Assembly: GCF_001936625.1 (NCBI RefSeq)
Contig: NZ_MSDU01000013.1
Coordinates: 1 to 38,868 of the forward strand
DNA from: Domibacillus antri
GTDB taxonomy: Bacteria > Bacillota > Bacilli > Bacillales > Domibacillaceae
Length of the DNA: 38,868 bases
Direction of reading: 5' to 3'
Part shown: positions 8,500 to 16,517 of the stretch, piece after piece
Position numbering within the stretch: the stretch's first letter is position 1
Layout of the letters: every line of letters begins with the position of its first letter
Program-made: the position numbers and the translations under genes
Notes under the pieces: generated by a model
The model's input: only the letters and a program-made list of their open reading frames with translations
Database searches by the model: none
Told to the model about the DNA's origin: nothing

Positions 8500-9825
8500 A
8501 TGCTAGGTGCAGGTACACAAGCGAATCCTTATATCATTCAAACTCCTGCTGATTTAAACGCTGTCAGAAATAATCTTACTGCCTTCTATGAGTTAGGTAA
8601 TGATATTGATATGTCTGGATTTGGTAATTGGAATATCATCCTACTTTTCGATGGTCAAATTGATGGTAAAGGTCACGTAATAAAAAATTTAAACAATTCT
8701 GGAACAGGTAATACAGAAGCAACTGCCTGTGGATTGGTGTCAAATACTGATTCAACAAAATCATTTGTTGTTAAAAATTTAGGTTTTGAAAATGTAAATT
8801 TTAACAACACAGCAAATGCTTATCGCATGGGGGCTATTACAAACTTTGCCTACAATGCCACAATTGAAAATTGTTTTGTAACAGGTAAAATGGCAACTAC
8901 TACATATACCGGTGCAATTGCAGGTTTGGTTCGTGGTGTTAGTTCAATTAAAAACTGCTGGAGCAACGTTGAAATTATCACAACAAGTAACGCATATTTA
9001 TCTGGTATTGTTGCTCAGGCGATAGAAAATCCAGTTGTTGAAAATTGTTACGCTGTTGGATTAATGTCAGGTGCATATAAATATGGTATTTCGTCCGGTG
9101 CATCTACTGCCGCAATCAATAATTTTTACGATACACAAACAACTACAACGACTACGTCAGGTATAGGTACTGGATTAACTACGGCACAAATGAAAGATCA
9201 AGCGTCATACACTAATTGGGATTTTACAAATGTTTGGGGAATCAATGGCGATTATCCTTATTTACGTGTATTCGGTGAGCCAACACCTGCCGCAAATATA
9301 GGAAGCGTTTCTGTGTCGAGTTTTCTTAGTAATTTATCAGGAAATACAGAAACAAATAAAAAGAAGGGGATAACCCTTGAATCACATTTGAATCCTATTT
9401 TCTCTATTACTACAATAGAAAAATCGACTAAAAAAACGATTGTAGGGTATTCACTTCCAATTGGTTCAAGTGTACAAATTACGTCACGTACAGTAAACGC
9501 TGAAAGCAGAAATGTTAATTCATTTATCAGTCCAATTTCATCTAATGTAAATGCGATATTCATTAGTCCTAATATCGGTAATGTGAATGTGATTTCTTCT
9601 GTTAGTCCAATTATTGGCTTAAACAATCGTCATGGTAAAGTGTCGAGAAATATAGAATCGCATATAAGCCGTCTATCAGCCGTTTCTAGCGCATTTATAC
9701 CAATTAGGAATGAAGTCATTACTGCATGGTGTGAAGCCATTTATAATCGCTCCTGTGCGGTCAAAATCTACAATAGAAGTAATTTGACTATCATTGAGAA
9801 TCCTTCAGATGTGGAGGTGATTTAA
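8500..9825 (+). CDS. Beta-helix (GLUG-type repeat) protein, candidate virion fibre or spike
   Basis: A 441-residue protein. The first 260 or so residues carry repeats typical of right-handed beta-helices: a GTQANPYIIQTPADLNAVR start, then FDGQIDGKGHVIKNLN and TGAIAGLVRGVSSIKNCW. Another repeat (VENCYAVGLMSGAYKYGISSG) ends in a DYPYLRVFG cap. This pattern occurs in phage fibres and bacterial surface proteins. The second part (about 300–400) is low-complexity, rich in Ser, Asn and Ile (repeated xISPxxxNVNxIxS). No signal peptide is seen. Within a head gene block and without tail genes, it may decorate the capsid or help with attachment. That role is inference. Confidence 0.7.
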   Translation: MLGAGTQANPYIIQTPADLNAVRNNLTAFYELGNDIDMSGFGNWNIILLFDGQIDGKGHVIKNLNNSGTGNTEATACGLVSNTDSTKSFVVKNLGFENVNFNNTANAYRMGAITNFAYNATIENCFVTGKMATTTYTGAIAGLVRGVSSIKNCWSNVEIITTSNAYLSGIVAQAIENPVVENCYAVGLMSGAYKYGISSGASTAAINNFYDTQTTTTTTSGIGTGLTTAQMKDQASYTNWDFTNVWGINGDYPYLRVFGEPTPAANIGSVSVSSFLSNLSGNTETNKKKGITLESHLNPIFSITTIEKSTKKTIVGYSLPIGSSVQITSRTVNAESRNVNSFISPISSNVNAIFISPNIGNVNVISSVSPIIGLNNRHGKVSRNIESHISRLSAVSSAFIPIRNEVITAWCEAIYNRSCAVKIYNRSNLTIIENPSDVEVI

Positions 9826-9826
9826 A

Positions 9827-10105
9827 TTGTATGCAGGAGATACAGTCAGATTAAAATGTCATTTCAAAACATTTGAAGGTACACCAGTTACACCGGATAA
9901 TGTGACATTGACGATTTACAAGACAGACAAAACACAAATTGAACAGTTTATTTTGACAAGCACCGATCAACTAGAGATTGGTGTTTTTTATTTTGACTAT
10001 ACGCCTGCCAGTGAATTGAACGAATTTATATTCGAGTTTGCTGGCAGAGTAAATGGAAAACCTATCATCGTTCGAGATACGGTTAAAATTTCATTTACAC
10101 AATAA
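9827..10105 (+). CDS. Ig-like small phage structural protein
   Basis: A 92-residue beta-sandwich-like protein (GDTVRLKCHFKTFEGTPV…VTLTIYKTDKTQIEQFIL…FDYTP…FIFEFAGRVNGKPIIVRD). The start is TTG, supported by a GGAGGTGA ribosome-binding site six bases upstream that overlaps the end of the beta-helix gene. Similar short Ig-like proteins occur next to fibre and head genes in Firmicute phages. It could be a decoration or fibre-attachment protein. The function is not established. Confidence 0.65.
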   Translation: MYAGDTVRLKCHFKTFEGTPVTPDNVTLTIYKTDKTQIEQFILTSTDQLEIGVFYFDYTPASELNEFIFEFAGRVNGKPIIVRDTVKISFTQ

Positions 10106-10124
10106 TTCTAAGGAGGGACATTTT

Positions 10125-10556
10125 ATGTCAGAAGAAAATCATGTAGAAAATGTTGAACAGCAGGAAGTTGTTCAAGAAGAAGTAACAGAAACAGTAGCAA
10201 AAGCCGATTATGATTCATTGGTGGCTGAACTGGAAGAAGTTAAATCCAAACTTCCACAGGAGAAATCAGAATCAGAGTTAGCAATTGAAGCAAAGGAACA
10301 GGAACTATTTCAAAAAGAGGTCAATTTGACTCTTAAAGAAAATGGACTTGAAGCATTTGCTGATATTGTGAAGGTGTCTGATTCAGATGAACTCAATTCC
10401 ACCGTTGAAGCACTAACGAAAATTGTCAATGAGATTAAGGTTAATATGGGCTATGTTCCGGCTCATAATGCCAAACAGGATGAATACTCAATGTATGAAT
10501 CTAAGAAAGATGCTAAAGGTATGATTTCAGCAAAGTTAGCCAATTTATTTAAGTAA
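10125..10556 (+). CDS. Capsid scaffold-like protein
   Basis: A 143-residue, very acidic, helical protein with coiled-coil pattern (AKADYDSLVAELEEVKSKL) and a basic tail (ISAKLANLFK) directly before the major capsid gene. This layout and position are those of phage scaffolding proteins (DUF4355-like). A scaffold guides capsid assembly and then leaves or is degraded. I chose ATG 10125 because AAGGAGGG lies just upstream; an in-frame extension to 10053 would overlap the previous gene and has no ribosome-binding site. No protease gene is visible, so the scaffold may exit intact. Confidence 0.75.
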   Translation: MSEENHVENVEQQEVVQEEVTETVAKADYDSLVAELEEVKSKLPQEKSESELAIEAKEQELFQKEVNLTLKENGLEAFADIVKVSDSDELNSTVEALTKIVNEIKVNMGYVPAHNAKQDEYSMYESKKDAKGMISAKLANLFK

Positions 10557-10604
10557 AAACCGTAATACATAAAACTATAAAAATTATAAAGGGGATAAAT
10601 AATA

Positions 10605-11483
10605 ATGTTTAAATCATCTAATTTTACAGCAAGCGAACAAATTTCACTGTCAAAGGAAATTGCACTTATCGGTGTGGAATCAACTCCATTTACTTCTATG
10701 CTTATGGCAAAAGGTAATATCGAAAAAGCACTTTCTACTGTTTATACATGGAAGGAGAAAACTTTTAACACTTTAGGTGATATTTCTGCCGTTGAAGGTT
10801 CAGATGATATTACTTTCTTTGAATCAGCCCGTGCTGAACTATCAAACGTATTAGAAATCTTTAAGGTTGGCGTTTCAATTTCAGGTACAGCAGAAGCCAT
10901 GAACTCTACTCAATTTTCTAGTGAGGTGGCAGACCGTCTACTTGAATTGAAAGTGAATATGGAGAAGAAATTCTTACTTGGTGTTAAAAATGATGGCTCT
11001 GCAACTCCATTTAAACGTCAAATGGCAGGTCTAATTAATCAAGCAGACGCAACAAATGCAGTACCAGTAACAGGAACAATTGCAGAAGCAAATGTGAAAG
11101 CAGCAATGCGTAACCTATGGGAACAAAACCTTAATGAAGGTACTGTATATGCTTTCGTCAATGCTGATTTAAAAGAGCAAATTGACGCTATCTATGCGGA
11201 TAAATACTCTTATCAGCACGTTACTACTGATTTCGGTTTGATTGTTGATTCAATTAATACGAACTATGGGCGTGTTCACCTAGTATTAAGTAAGCACATT
11301 CCGGCTGATAAAGCGATTTTCTTCAATGATTCATACGTTGATCTTGCATACCTACGTCAACCTGCGTTCGAGCCATTGGCTAAGAGTGGGGATTCAACGA
11401 AAGGTCAGATCGTTGCAGAAGCGACATTAAAAGTTGGTACTCCTAAAGCAGTAGCAGTAATGACAGTTACACCGGCAGTTTAA
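10605..11483 (+). CDS. Major capsid protein, HK97 fold, SU10/DUF5309-like
   Basis: A 292-residue protein that should form the head shell. The order of features matches the SU10-type family as I remember it: an ESTPFTSMLMAKG start region, then TYTWKEKTFN and AVEGSDD (N-arm to E-loop). Next come VSISGTAEAMNS and LLELKVNMEKKFLLG (the spine helix), AGLINQ, and a C-terminal A-domain with VFNDSYVDLAYLR-like strands. A GGGGATAAATAATA leader precedes the start. It directly follows the scaffold-like gene and ends at a strong terminator, closing the first head operon. Confidence 0.85.
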   Translation: MFKSSNFTASEQISLSKEIALIGVESTPFTSMLMAKGNIEKALSTVYTWKEKTFNTLGDISAVEGSDDITFFESARAELSNVLEIFKVGVSISGTAEAMNSTQFSSEVADRLLELKVNMEKKFLLGVKNDGSATPFKRQMAGLINQADATNAVPVTGTIAEANVKAAMRNLWEQNLNEGTVYAFVNADLKEQIDAIYADKYSYQHVTTDFGLIVDSINTNYGRVHLVLSKHIPADKAIFFNDSYVDLAYLRQPAFEPLAKSGDSTKGQIVAEATLKVGTPKAVAVMTVTPAV

Positions 11484-11490
11484 TTTCACT

Positions 11491-11521
11491 AGAGAGGGAC
11501 AGAAATGTCCTTCTCTTTTTT
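11491..11521 (+). terminator. Terminator after the major capsid gene
   Basis: An 11-bp stem (11491–11501 with 11506–11516, one G-U), GAAA tetraloop, then a T run. It closes the 7915–11483 operon. Confidence 0.9.
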
Positions 11522-11554
11522 ATTCATAAATTGTAATAAACAAGGAGGATTCAA

Positions 11555-11731
11555 ATGGACAATCTAAAGCAAGAATATTTCTTACTACGTAGACAGAAGA
11601 AAATTAGAATGGTTGACCTTGCCGCATATATTGGCTGTTCACAGTCACTTATCAGTAAGTATGAAACAGGCGTCGCAGATATGTCAGAGAAAAAGATTCA
11701 ACTATACAGAGAATACATAGAGAAAAACTAA
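11555..11731 (+). CDS. Small XRE-type helix-turn-helix regulator
   Basis: A 58-residue protein that is almost entirely one Cro/CI-type helix-turn-helix: LRRQKKIRMVDLAAYIGCSQ (helices 1–2), then SLISKYETGVADMS (recognition helix and turn). CAAGGAGG precedes the ATG. It is the only recognisable repressor-like gene in the element and lies alone between the capsid operon and the replication block. It may control the switch between maintenance and induction, perhaps through the palindromes in the gene-free regions. That target is inference. Confidence 0.8.
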   Translation: MDNLKQEYFLLRRQKKIRMVDLAAYIGCSQSLISKYETGVADMSEKKIQLYREYIEKN

Positions 11732-11960
11732 AATTCAAAAATAAAATGTGGAGGTGAATTGTGAGAGTGTTTGGGTTCATTTGGACTACTTCTTCCTTGT
11801 AGTGTACGGGCAGTAGGTTGATTTTAAATACAAAACTTAATGAAATCAACTGAAAATAACCGTAGGATTACAAGGAGAAGTCGCTTATCTGAAATGATAA
11901 GTGTACATATGTTTTACCAATGCTAGGAAGATGTAGGAGAGTTACAACTTTCACTACATT
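11732..11960 (+). other. Leader region before the DHH-like gene
   Basis: About 230 bp without a recognised gene. It contains a strong ribosome-binding site (GGAGGTGA) before a GTG at 11761 that opens a 13-codon frame (MRVFGFIWTTSSL), and a small hairpin (CTTATC/GATAAG) near 11885–11901. A leader peptide or attenuator is possible but unsupported. The ATG at 11961 itself lacks a clear ribosome-binding site. Confidence 0.35.
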
Positions 11961-12782
11961 ATGATTATTAAACTTAAAGAGAGATTACCGGAATGGACTA
12001 GGGACATGGAGAATGTAGCATATAATACAATTTTGACTGATGATATTGATTCATTATTGGGGTGTGCAATTGAAAAACATCTTCATGGAAATACCATTTC
12101 ACAGTTTTACGATTTCAAAGCAATCTATGAAAGCCAAACAGATCATGAATTGTTAGGAATTGACCTTGCATTGCACAAAGGAAAGTCATGGTGCAATCAC
12201 GTTGTTCGGATTAAAAAAGATGATTATGTGAATCCTGAAACGGCTAATCCTAATGCAGTTTGTATGGTGGCACGACATAACTATACAAAAAAATATGCAG
12301 GAAGTACGGCATTGTTAATGTGGTCATATTACGGGTTGCCATTACCTAAAACAGATGAAGGGAAAATACTCCTTTTATCTATTGATTCAGCACATAAAGG
12401 ACATTATTCCGATTTCAGAGAGATTCATAACAAATGGCTTAAAGCATTAGGATTTGAAGAATTAATTGACTTACTCAATCGAAAAACAAAGTTTGATTTT
12501 GAAATGGTTCAATCCAAATACAAACTTTCCAGTAAAATTCGATTAGATGAAAATGGTCGATTGGTAACGAGATTACCACTTAATGAAATATCAGAATTAT
12601 TAAAATTGAATATTGAATTACCGGATGAACAATTCAAATTGAAACAACAATTGATTAGAGGGAAAGCCGACTATGGTAGACCTTATATGTCCAAGAATCA
12701 AGTGAAGGACTTATTTTCCTTTGCATTAACTTATAAAAACACAATGAATTACACTACAATCAAAGGAGGTACAGAACAATGA
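11961..12782 (+). CDS. DHH-like phosphoesterase family candidate
   Basis: A 273-residue protein I recall as uncharacterised in Bacillus mobile elements. The first half resembles the DHH phosphoesterase layout: a DDIDSLLGCAI motif (compare the DxD metal motif), then GIDLALHKG…WCNHV (compare the D and DHH motifs). After these come NPNAVCMVARHNYTKKYAGSTALLMW and LLSIDSAHKGH. If right, it could be a nuclease or nucleotide phosphodiesterase such as RecJ or NrnA types. The motifs are degenerate, so activity is uncertain. The C-terminal part has no recognised domain. It overlaps the next gene by four bases (ATGA), so it belongs to the replication operon. Confidence 0.5.
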   Translation: MIIKLKERLPEWTRDMENVAYNTILTDDIDSLLGCAIEKHLHGNTISQFYDFKAIYESQTDHELLGIDLALHKGKSWCNHVVRIKKDDYVNPETANPNAVCMVARHNYTKKYAGSTALLMWSYYGLPLPKTDEGKILLLSIDSAHKGHYSDFREIHNKWLKALGFEELIDLLNRKTKFDFEMVQSKYKLSSKIRLDENGRLVTRLPLNEISELLKLNIELPDEQFKLKQQLIRGKADYGRPYMSKNQVKDLFSFALTYKNTMNYTTIKGGTEQ

Positions 12783-12964
12783 GTGAGAAAGATTTCTTTT
12801 TCTTCTACAACTATAAACTATCTGCATTTTTAAAGTACAAGGGGATTAGTTATATTACGAAAGCCATTAACCCGCAAAACAATAAGATGTTTACGATGTA
12901 TCCGAAAACAGATGAGTTACAATCAGCAATCAACGAATATAAGGCAGCAAAACAAGAGGGCTAA
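12779..12964 (+). CDS. DUF5659-like small phage protein
   Basis: A 61-residue protein with the pattern of DUF5659: an aromatic start (KDFFFFYNYKLSAFLKYKG), then a strand (KMFTMYPKTDEL) and a final helix (QSAINEYKAAKQ). The family occurs in phages and mobile elements; function unknown. The start overlaps the upstream stop (ATGA) and has an ATCAAAGGAGG ribosome-binding site, one of four near-identical ones in the element. Confidence 0.6.
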   Translation: MSEKDFFFFYNYKLSAFLKYKGISYITKAINPQNNKMFTMYPKTDELQSAINEYKAAKQEG

Positions 12965-13023
12965 TTTTAGTCCTCTTTTTCTATTCACGAAAATCTAAAT
13001 GTAAATCAAAGGAGAAAATCTAA

Positions 13024-14016
13024 ATGAAAAATATTATTGAATTTCTAAACTACTATGAACGTGAAAGTAAAATCTTTATGCCGAATGAAATCTTTATAGA
13101 TTTAAGAGATGAACGCATTAAGAAAGGTCATCGTCCATTTGCCTTTTCTTACTATTACTTAATCAATTATCTATACAGAAATGCAAAGTATGGGGATACA
13201 CAAGTAACGAATATTACAACAAAACATATGCTGGATATTCTAGGATTCTCACCTGAAAACAGACGATTAAGTTACATCATGAAAGATAATGGTGTATTGG
13301 AGCAGATTGGCTATATACAGACAACAAAAGAGATTCCTATACTTGTCGGAAATTTCAAAGATAAGTATGGGGATTCATTAGGATTAGATTTTGAATACTA
13401 TGAGTATGATGCAGATTGGAAAGATTATGTGAAAACTTTTGCCAACTCATACAAAATTAAAAAACCTGTCCTTGCTTTCAATCGTCATATTAAAGACCCT
13501 GAATGGATTGAGACATACACAGAAGAAGATTATAGAGATGGAACATTTTATGAAGTGGATAACACGACACTCATTCCATTTGAAGTGTTTTTATTTTGCA
13601 TGGAACACAAGGATATTGAATGTGACGGATTCTATCTGTACTCCTATTTGAAAATGATGAATGACCGTTTTCCTGATGGATATAGAGTAGCGCTAACGCA
13701 ACTGTGTAATGATTTAGGTTTTAGCCGTGGAAACTTAGTCAATACACTGGATGCTTTAAAACGCCATAGAATGATTCAGGTATTTCATAATCAAAGTTTC
13801 TTTGCTGTTGGATTGAAGGAGGAAGAACGGATGCCGAATACATATATCACGAATAATTGGGAATACTTCAATGATAATGGAGACACCAAGTATGAAAAAA
13901 TTAAATATGTTGACCGGAAAAAGTATGAAGAAATCTTAGAGAAAGAGAAGAAAGAACAGGAAGAAAAGAATAAAAAGAAGAAAGCGTATGTGCCGGTAGA
14001 CCAATTACCATTTTAA
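13024..14016 (+). CDS. Double winged-helix protein, candidate replication initiator
   Basis: A 330-residue protein with two helix-turn-helix-like regions. The first lies at about 40–105 (YYYLINYLYRNA…TTKHMLDILGFSPENRRLSYIMKDNGVLEQIGYI), the second at about 185–260 (IPFEVFLFCMEHK…VALTQLCNDLGFSRGNLVNTLDALKRHRMIQVF). A charged Lys/Glu tail ends the protein. Two winged helices in one protein are typical of plasmid and phage initiators (Rep_3, RepA_N, DnaD-like). Just downstream lie three 33-bp repeats and a very AT-rich stretch, as in iteron origins. A transcriptional regulator acting on those repeats is the alternative. ATCAAAGGAG precedes the ATG. Confidence 0.55.
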   Translation: MKNIIEFLNYYERESKIFMPNEIFIDLRDERIKKGHRPFAFSYYYLINYLYRNAKYGDTQVTNITTKHMLDILGFSPENRRLSYIMKDNGVLEQIGYIQTTKEIPILVGNFKDKYGDSLGLDFEYYEYDADWKDYVKTFANSYKIKKPVLAFNRHIKDPEWIETYTEEDYRDGTFYEVDNTTLIPFEVFLFCMEHKDIECDGFYLYSYLKMMNDRFPDGYRVALTQLCNDLGFSRGNLVNTLDALKRHRMIQVFHNQSFFAVGLKEEERMPNTYITNNWEYFNDNGDTKYEKIKYVDRKKYEEILEKEKKEQEEKNKKKKAYVPVDQLPF

Positions 14017-14024
14017 AATTTCAA

Positions 14025-14220
14025 TATGTTACATATATGACTAATCTATAAGACAGTCATACCTATGACGATTCTTAATAGATTTTTTCATTATGTAACA
14101 TATATGACTAATCTATAATACAGTATTATTTATACTTTTAGTTATTAATTATTTACTTAATTGTTAATATATTCAAATGTTACTATAACTGTATTATAGA
14201 ATGGTCAAATAGGTAACATA
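14025..14220. repeat. Three 33-bp repeats with an AT-rich stretch: candidate origin or operator
   Basis: Copy 1 (14025–14057) and copy 2 (14092–14124) are direct and agree at 31 of 33 positions. Copy 3 (14188–14220) is inverted and agrees with the consensus at about 29 of 33. Shared features are TATGTWACATATATGACTAA followed by TCTATAAKACAGT. Between copies 2 and 3 lies an almost pure A/T stretch (14125–14165). The array directly follows the double winged-helix gene, as iterons follow many initiator genes. Copy 3 also covers the end of a predicted promoter, so it might act as an operator. Confidence 0.8.
14161..14189 (+). promoter_or_regulatory. Predicted promoter of the packaging operon
   Basis: -35 TTGTTA (14161–14166), a 17-bp spacer, -10 TATAAC (14184–14189). 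The inverted third 33-bp repeat begins at 14188 and covers the expected start site, so a protein bound there would block transcription of the terminase and portal genes. Confidence 0.5.
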
Positions 14221-14260
14221 TTGGATTTTTCAAAAAATTAAAATCAAAGGGGATATTCAA

Positions 14261-14458
14261 ATGTTAAATCTAAGCGAAAATATTAAACAGGTTCAGGAAT
14301 CACAACAGAAGGTACATGACAGTTTGGTGATTATGAAGTATCTGAATGAACGTCAACATGAGAATCTTGACCGTATGAATGAGATTATTCAAAGAATGTT
14401 AGAACTTGATGCAGAACGTGAAAGATTAATTGGAGGTGCTAAAAATGACAATCTATGA
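14261..14458 (+). CDS. Small coiled-coil protein before terminase
   Basis: Not recognised. It has 65 residues, almost entirely one amphipathic helix with heptad pattern (LSENIKQVQESQQKVHDSL; HENLDRMNEIIQRMLELDAER). An AATCAAAGGGG ribosome-binding site precedes it. It overlaps the small terminase gene by 14 bases, so the two are coupled. It may act in packaging or regulation; nothing specific is visible. Confidence 0.65.
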   Translation: MLNLSENIKQVQESQQKVHDSLVIMKYLNERQHENLDRMNEIIQRMLELDAERERLIGGAKNDNL

Positions 14459-14891
14459 AGCATTAAGAAATACTCACTGGAAGAAAGCAGAATACTTTAA
14501 GTTTAAATTTCCTGATGTTCGATACATTAAAGATTCAGGTGCTAGAACAGAAGAAGAATTAATGAAATCCTGCCATTTAAAAAGTATGAATAGTTTCTAT
14601 GCGTGGGAACGTACAGATGAGTACAAAAGTTTACTCATGTTGTATATGGCAAGTAAAGTATCAGATGATTTTATGGACATTTACAATATTGTCATTGAGC
14701 AAGCCAAACAGGGTGACGATAAAGCAATTAAAACTTTCTTATCATTGCAGAAAGAAATCCGTGATAATGCGAAAGTTGCAGAAGGTGCATTGGATAAGAA
14801 GAAGAAAAAGAAACAGGTCGTTGAGAAGGACTTGAAAGAGAAAGAACCTGAACCAGTAGCAGATGAATACGATGATTTGGATTTATCGTGA
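14445..14891 (+). CDS. Terminase small subunit (phBC6A51-like HTH)
   Basis: A 148-residue protein that probably recognises the element's packaging site. The N-terminal part is helix-turn-helix-like (EALRNTHWKKAEYF; TEEELMKSCHLKSMNSFYAWERTDEY). A helical middle follows (YNIVIEQAKQGDDKAIKTFLSLQKEIR), resembling the oligomerisation helices of small terminases, and then a Lys-rich and acidic tail. I chose ATG 14445 with GGAGGTG just upstream rather than the TTG at 14430, which lies on that ribosome-binding site. It sits directly before the large subunit. Carrying its own small subunit fits a satellite that packages itself. Confidence 0.75.
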   Translation: MTIYEALRNTHWKKAEYFKFKFPDVRYIKDSGARTEEELMKSCHLKSMNSFYAWERTDEYKSLLMLYMASKVSDDFMDIYNIVIEQAKQGDDKAIKTFLSLQKEIRDNAKVAEGALDKKKKKKQVVEKDLKEKEPEPVADEYDDLDLS

Positions 14892-14902
14892 GGTGAGGGA
14901 TA

Positions 14903-16501
14903 ATGGCAACGAAAACAAAACAATCAGCATTGGATAAGGTAATGAGCGATTTCCGGCTTTTTGCAAAGAACTTTGTTAAGATTATCGACAATAACGGTGA
15001 TACTGTACCTTTCGTTTTGAATCATGAACAAGAAAACTTCACAAAAAATATGGGGAAATATAATATCATTTTGAAGGGCAGACAGATCGGCTTTACAACG
15101 TGGTCATTGGCTTATATGTTGTATTCAGCCGTGACTAAACCGGATACAAACTATTTGATAATGACGCATCATAACAAGGTGACACAGCAGTTATTGAGAA
15201 GAATTAAGAAAATGTATAAGGCATTGCCACATGAAAAATATCCTGATTTGTTCCCTAGTTTAGAACTGAATAATCGTGACGGATTGTATATGTCCAATGG
15301 GTCAGGTATTCAAGTTGCAACAGCCGGTGGAGAGGATTCAATTTCAGGTAATACATTTCAATTAATCCACTTATCAGAAATGGCTAAGTACCCATTAGAT
15401 CAACAAGAAGAAATTATTGCAACGTCTATTCCTGCGTTGGCCAAGAATCCACATAGTAAAATTATTATCGAATCAACGGCAATGGGAATCAACCTGTATC
15501 AAGATATTTTTATGAAAGCATACCGAGGACAGTCAACATGGAAACCTTTCTTCTATTCATGGTTGGCTAAGGCATATGCAAAGCAGTTTAAACATTCATT
15601 TGATGAAGCAGAAACTCATTTCAAATTACATAATAAAGGTGACAGAATGCAACCAAAACACCTTGAAAAAGATGAAATTGAGTTAAGGGATAAATACGGT
15701 GCGAATTATCGTCAGTTAATGTTCAGACGGTATTATATTGAAACAAACAGTTTGGAAAAGTTTCAGCGTGAATTTCCTACCACGCCGGATGAAGCGTTTA
15801 TGACAACGAATAAATCTGTATTTGATACACGGATGATCGTGGAGCGTCTGAATCATATTGTGCAGCCATTACCTTTTGCAGAGGTTCAGGAGGAATTGCC
15901 GGAATCATTACATACATATTTGAATAAGTCATTATTCATTTATCACTTGCCTAAAAAGGGCATTAAACATTATGGCGGTGTCGATGTATCGTCAGGTTCA
16001 GGCGGTGATAATGATAATAGTACAATCGCAATTTACAATGCAGAAGGTCAGCAAATGGCTTCCTTTTATAGTAATGAGATACCTGTCTATGAATTTGCCA
16101 GTGTGGTGAATGATGTAGGCAGTTTTTTTAATTATGCCTATATTTGTGTGGAGCGTAATAGTTATGGTACGCCATTACTGGAACGATTAAGAAAGGAATA
16201 TGGCTATTTAAATCTATTGAAGCAAAAGATATTTGACCAAAAAGGTAAGAAGAAACTTCAACTAGGATTTATGACTACTAACCAAACAAAAAGTATCATC
16301 GTATCTGATATGAAAGAAAACTTTGAGTGTGGGCTGATTAATATAGAGTGCTTCCAGACGTTAGAGGAAATGAAAATATTTCAGGAGCAGAACGGCAAGA
16401 CAGGTAATAAACGTGGGAAAGGGATGCACGATGACTTAGTTATCGCTACGGCTATGGCAGTACAGGCAATGAAGCAAGGAAAGTATTATGTTGATATTTG
16501 A
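14903..16501 (+). CDS. terL: Terminase large subunit
   Basis: The ATP-driven packaging motor and nuclease, 532 residues. The ATPase part has a Walker A-like LKGRQIGFTT (about 57–66), Walker B LIHLSE (154–159, catalytic Glu159) and a coupling motif STA (191–193). The RNase H-like nuclease part has Asp361 (GGVDVSSG), Glu417 (CVERNS) and Asp510/511 (HDDLVIATA). All key residues are present and the length is normal, so it should be active. It follows the small subunit by 11 bases with a GAGGTGAGGG ribosome-binding site. The portal gene follows. Confidence 0.93.
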   Translation: MATKTKQSALDKVMSDFRLFAKNFVKIIDNNGDTVPFVLNHEQENFTKNMGKYNIILKGRQIGFTTWSLAYMLYSAVTKPDTNYLIMTHHNKVTQQLLRRIKKMYKALPHEKYPDLFPSLELNNRDGLYMSNGSGIQVATAGGEDSISGNTFQLIHLSEMAKYPLDQQEEIIATSIPALAKNPHSKIIIESTAMGINLYQDIFMKAYRGQSTWKPFFYSWLAKAYAKQFKHSFDEAETHFKLHNKGDRMQPKHLEKDEIELRDKYGANYRQLMFRRYYIETNSLEKFQREFPTTPDEAFMTTNKSVFDTRMIVERLNHIVQPLPFAEVQEELPESLHTYLNKSLFIYHLPKKGIKHYGGVDVSSGSGGDNDNSTIAIYNAEGQQMASFYSNEIPVYEFASVVNDVGSFFNYAYICVERNSYGTPLLERLRKEYGYLNLLKQKIFDQKGKKKLQLGFMTTNQTKSIIVSDMKENFECGLINIECFQTLEEMKIFQEQNGKTGNKRGKGMHDDLVIATAMAVQAMKQGKYYVDI

Positions 16502-16517
16502 TGAAAGGGGATTGAAT

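Noticed and set aside
9258-9626. Minus-strand frame of 122 codons opposite the beta-helix gene
   Set aside because: It mirrors the low-complexity Ser/Asn/Ile part of the + strand gene and lacks a ribosome-binding site.
12989-13026. ATG-TAA start–stop element before the initiator gene
   Set aside because: It arises from a short duplicated leader (GAAAATCTAAATG) and has no ribosome-binding site of its own.
14025-14220. Possible CRISPR array
   Set aside because: Only three copies, one inverted, with unequal spacing and no cas genes.
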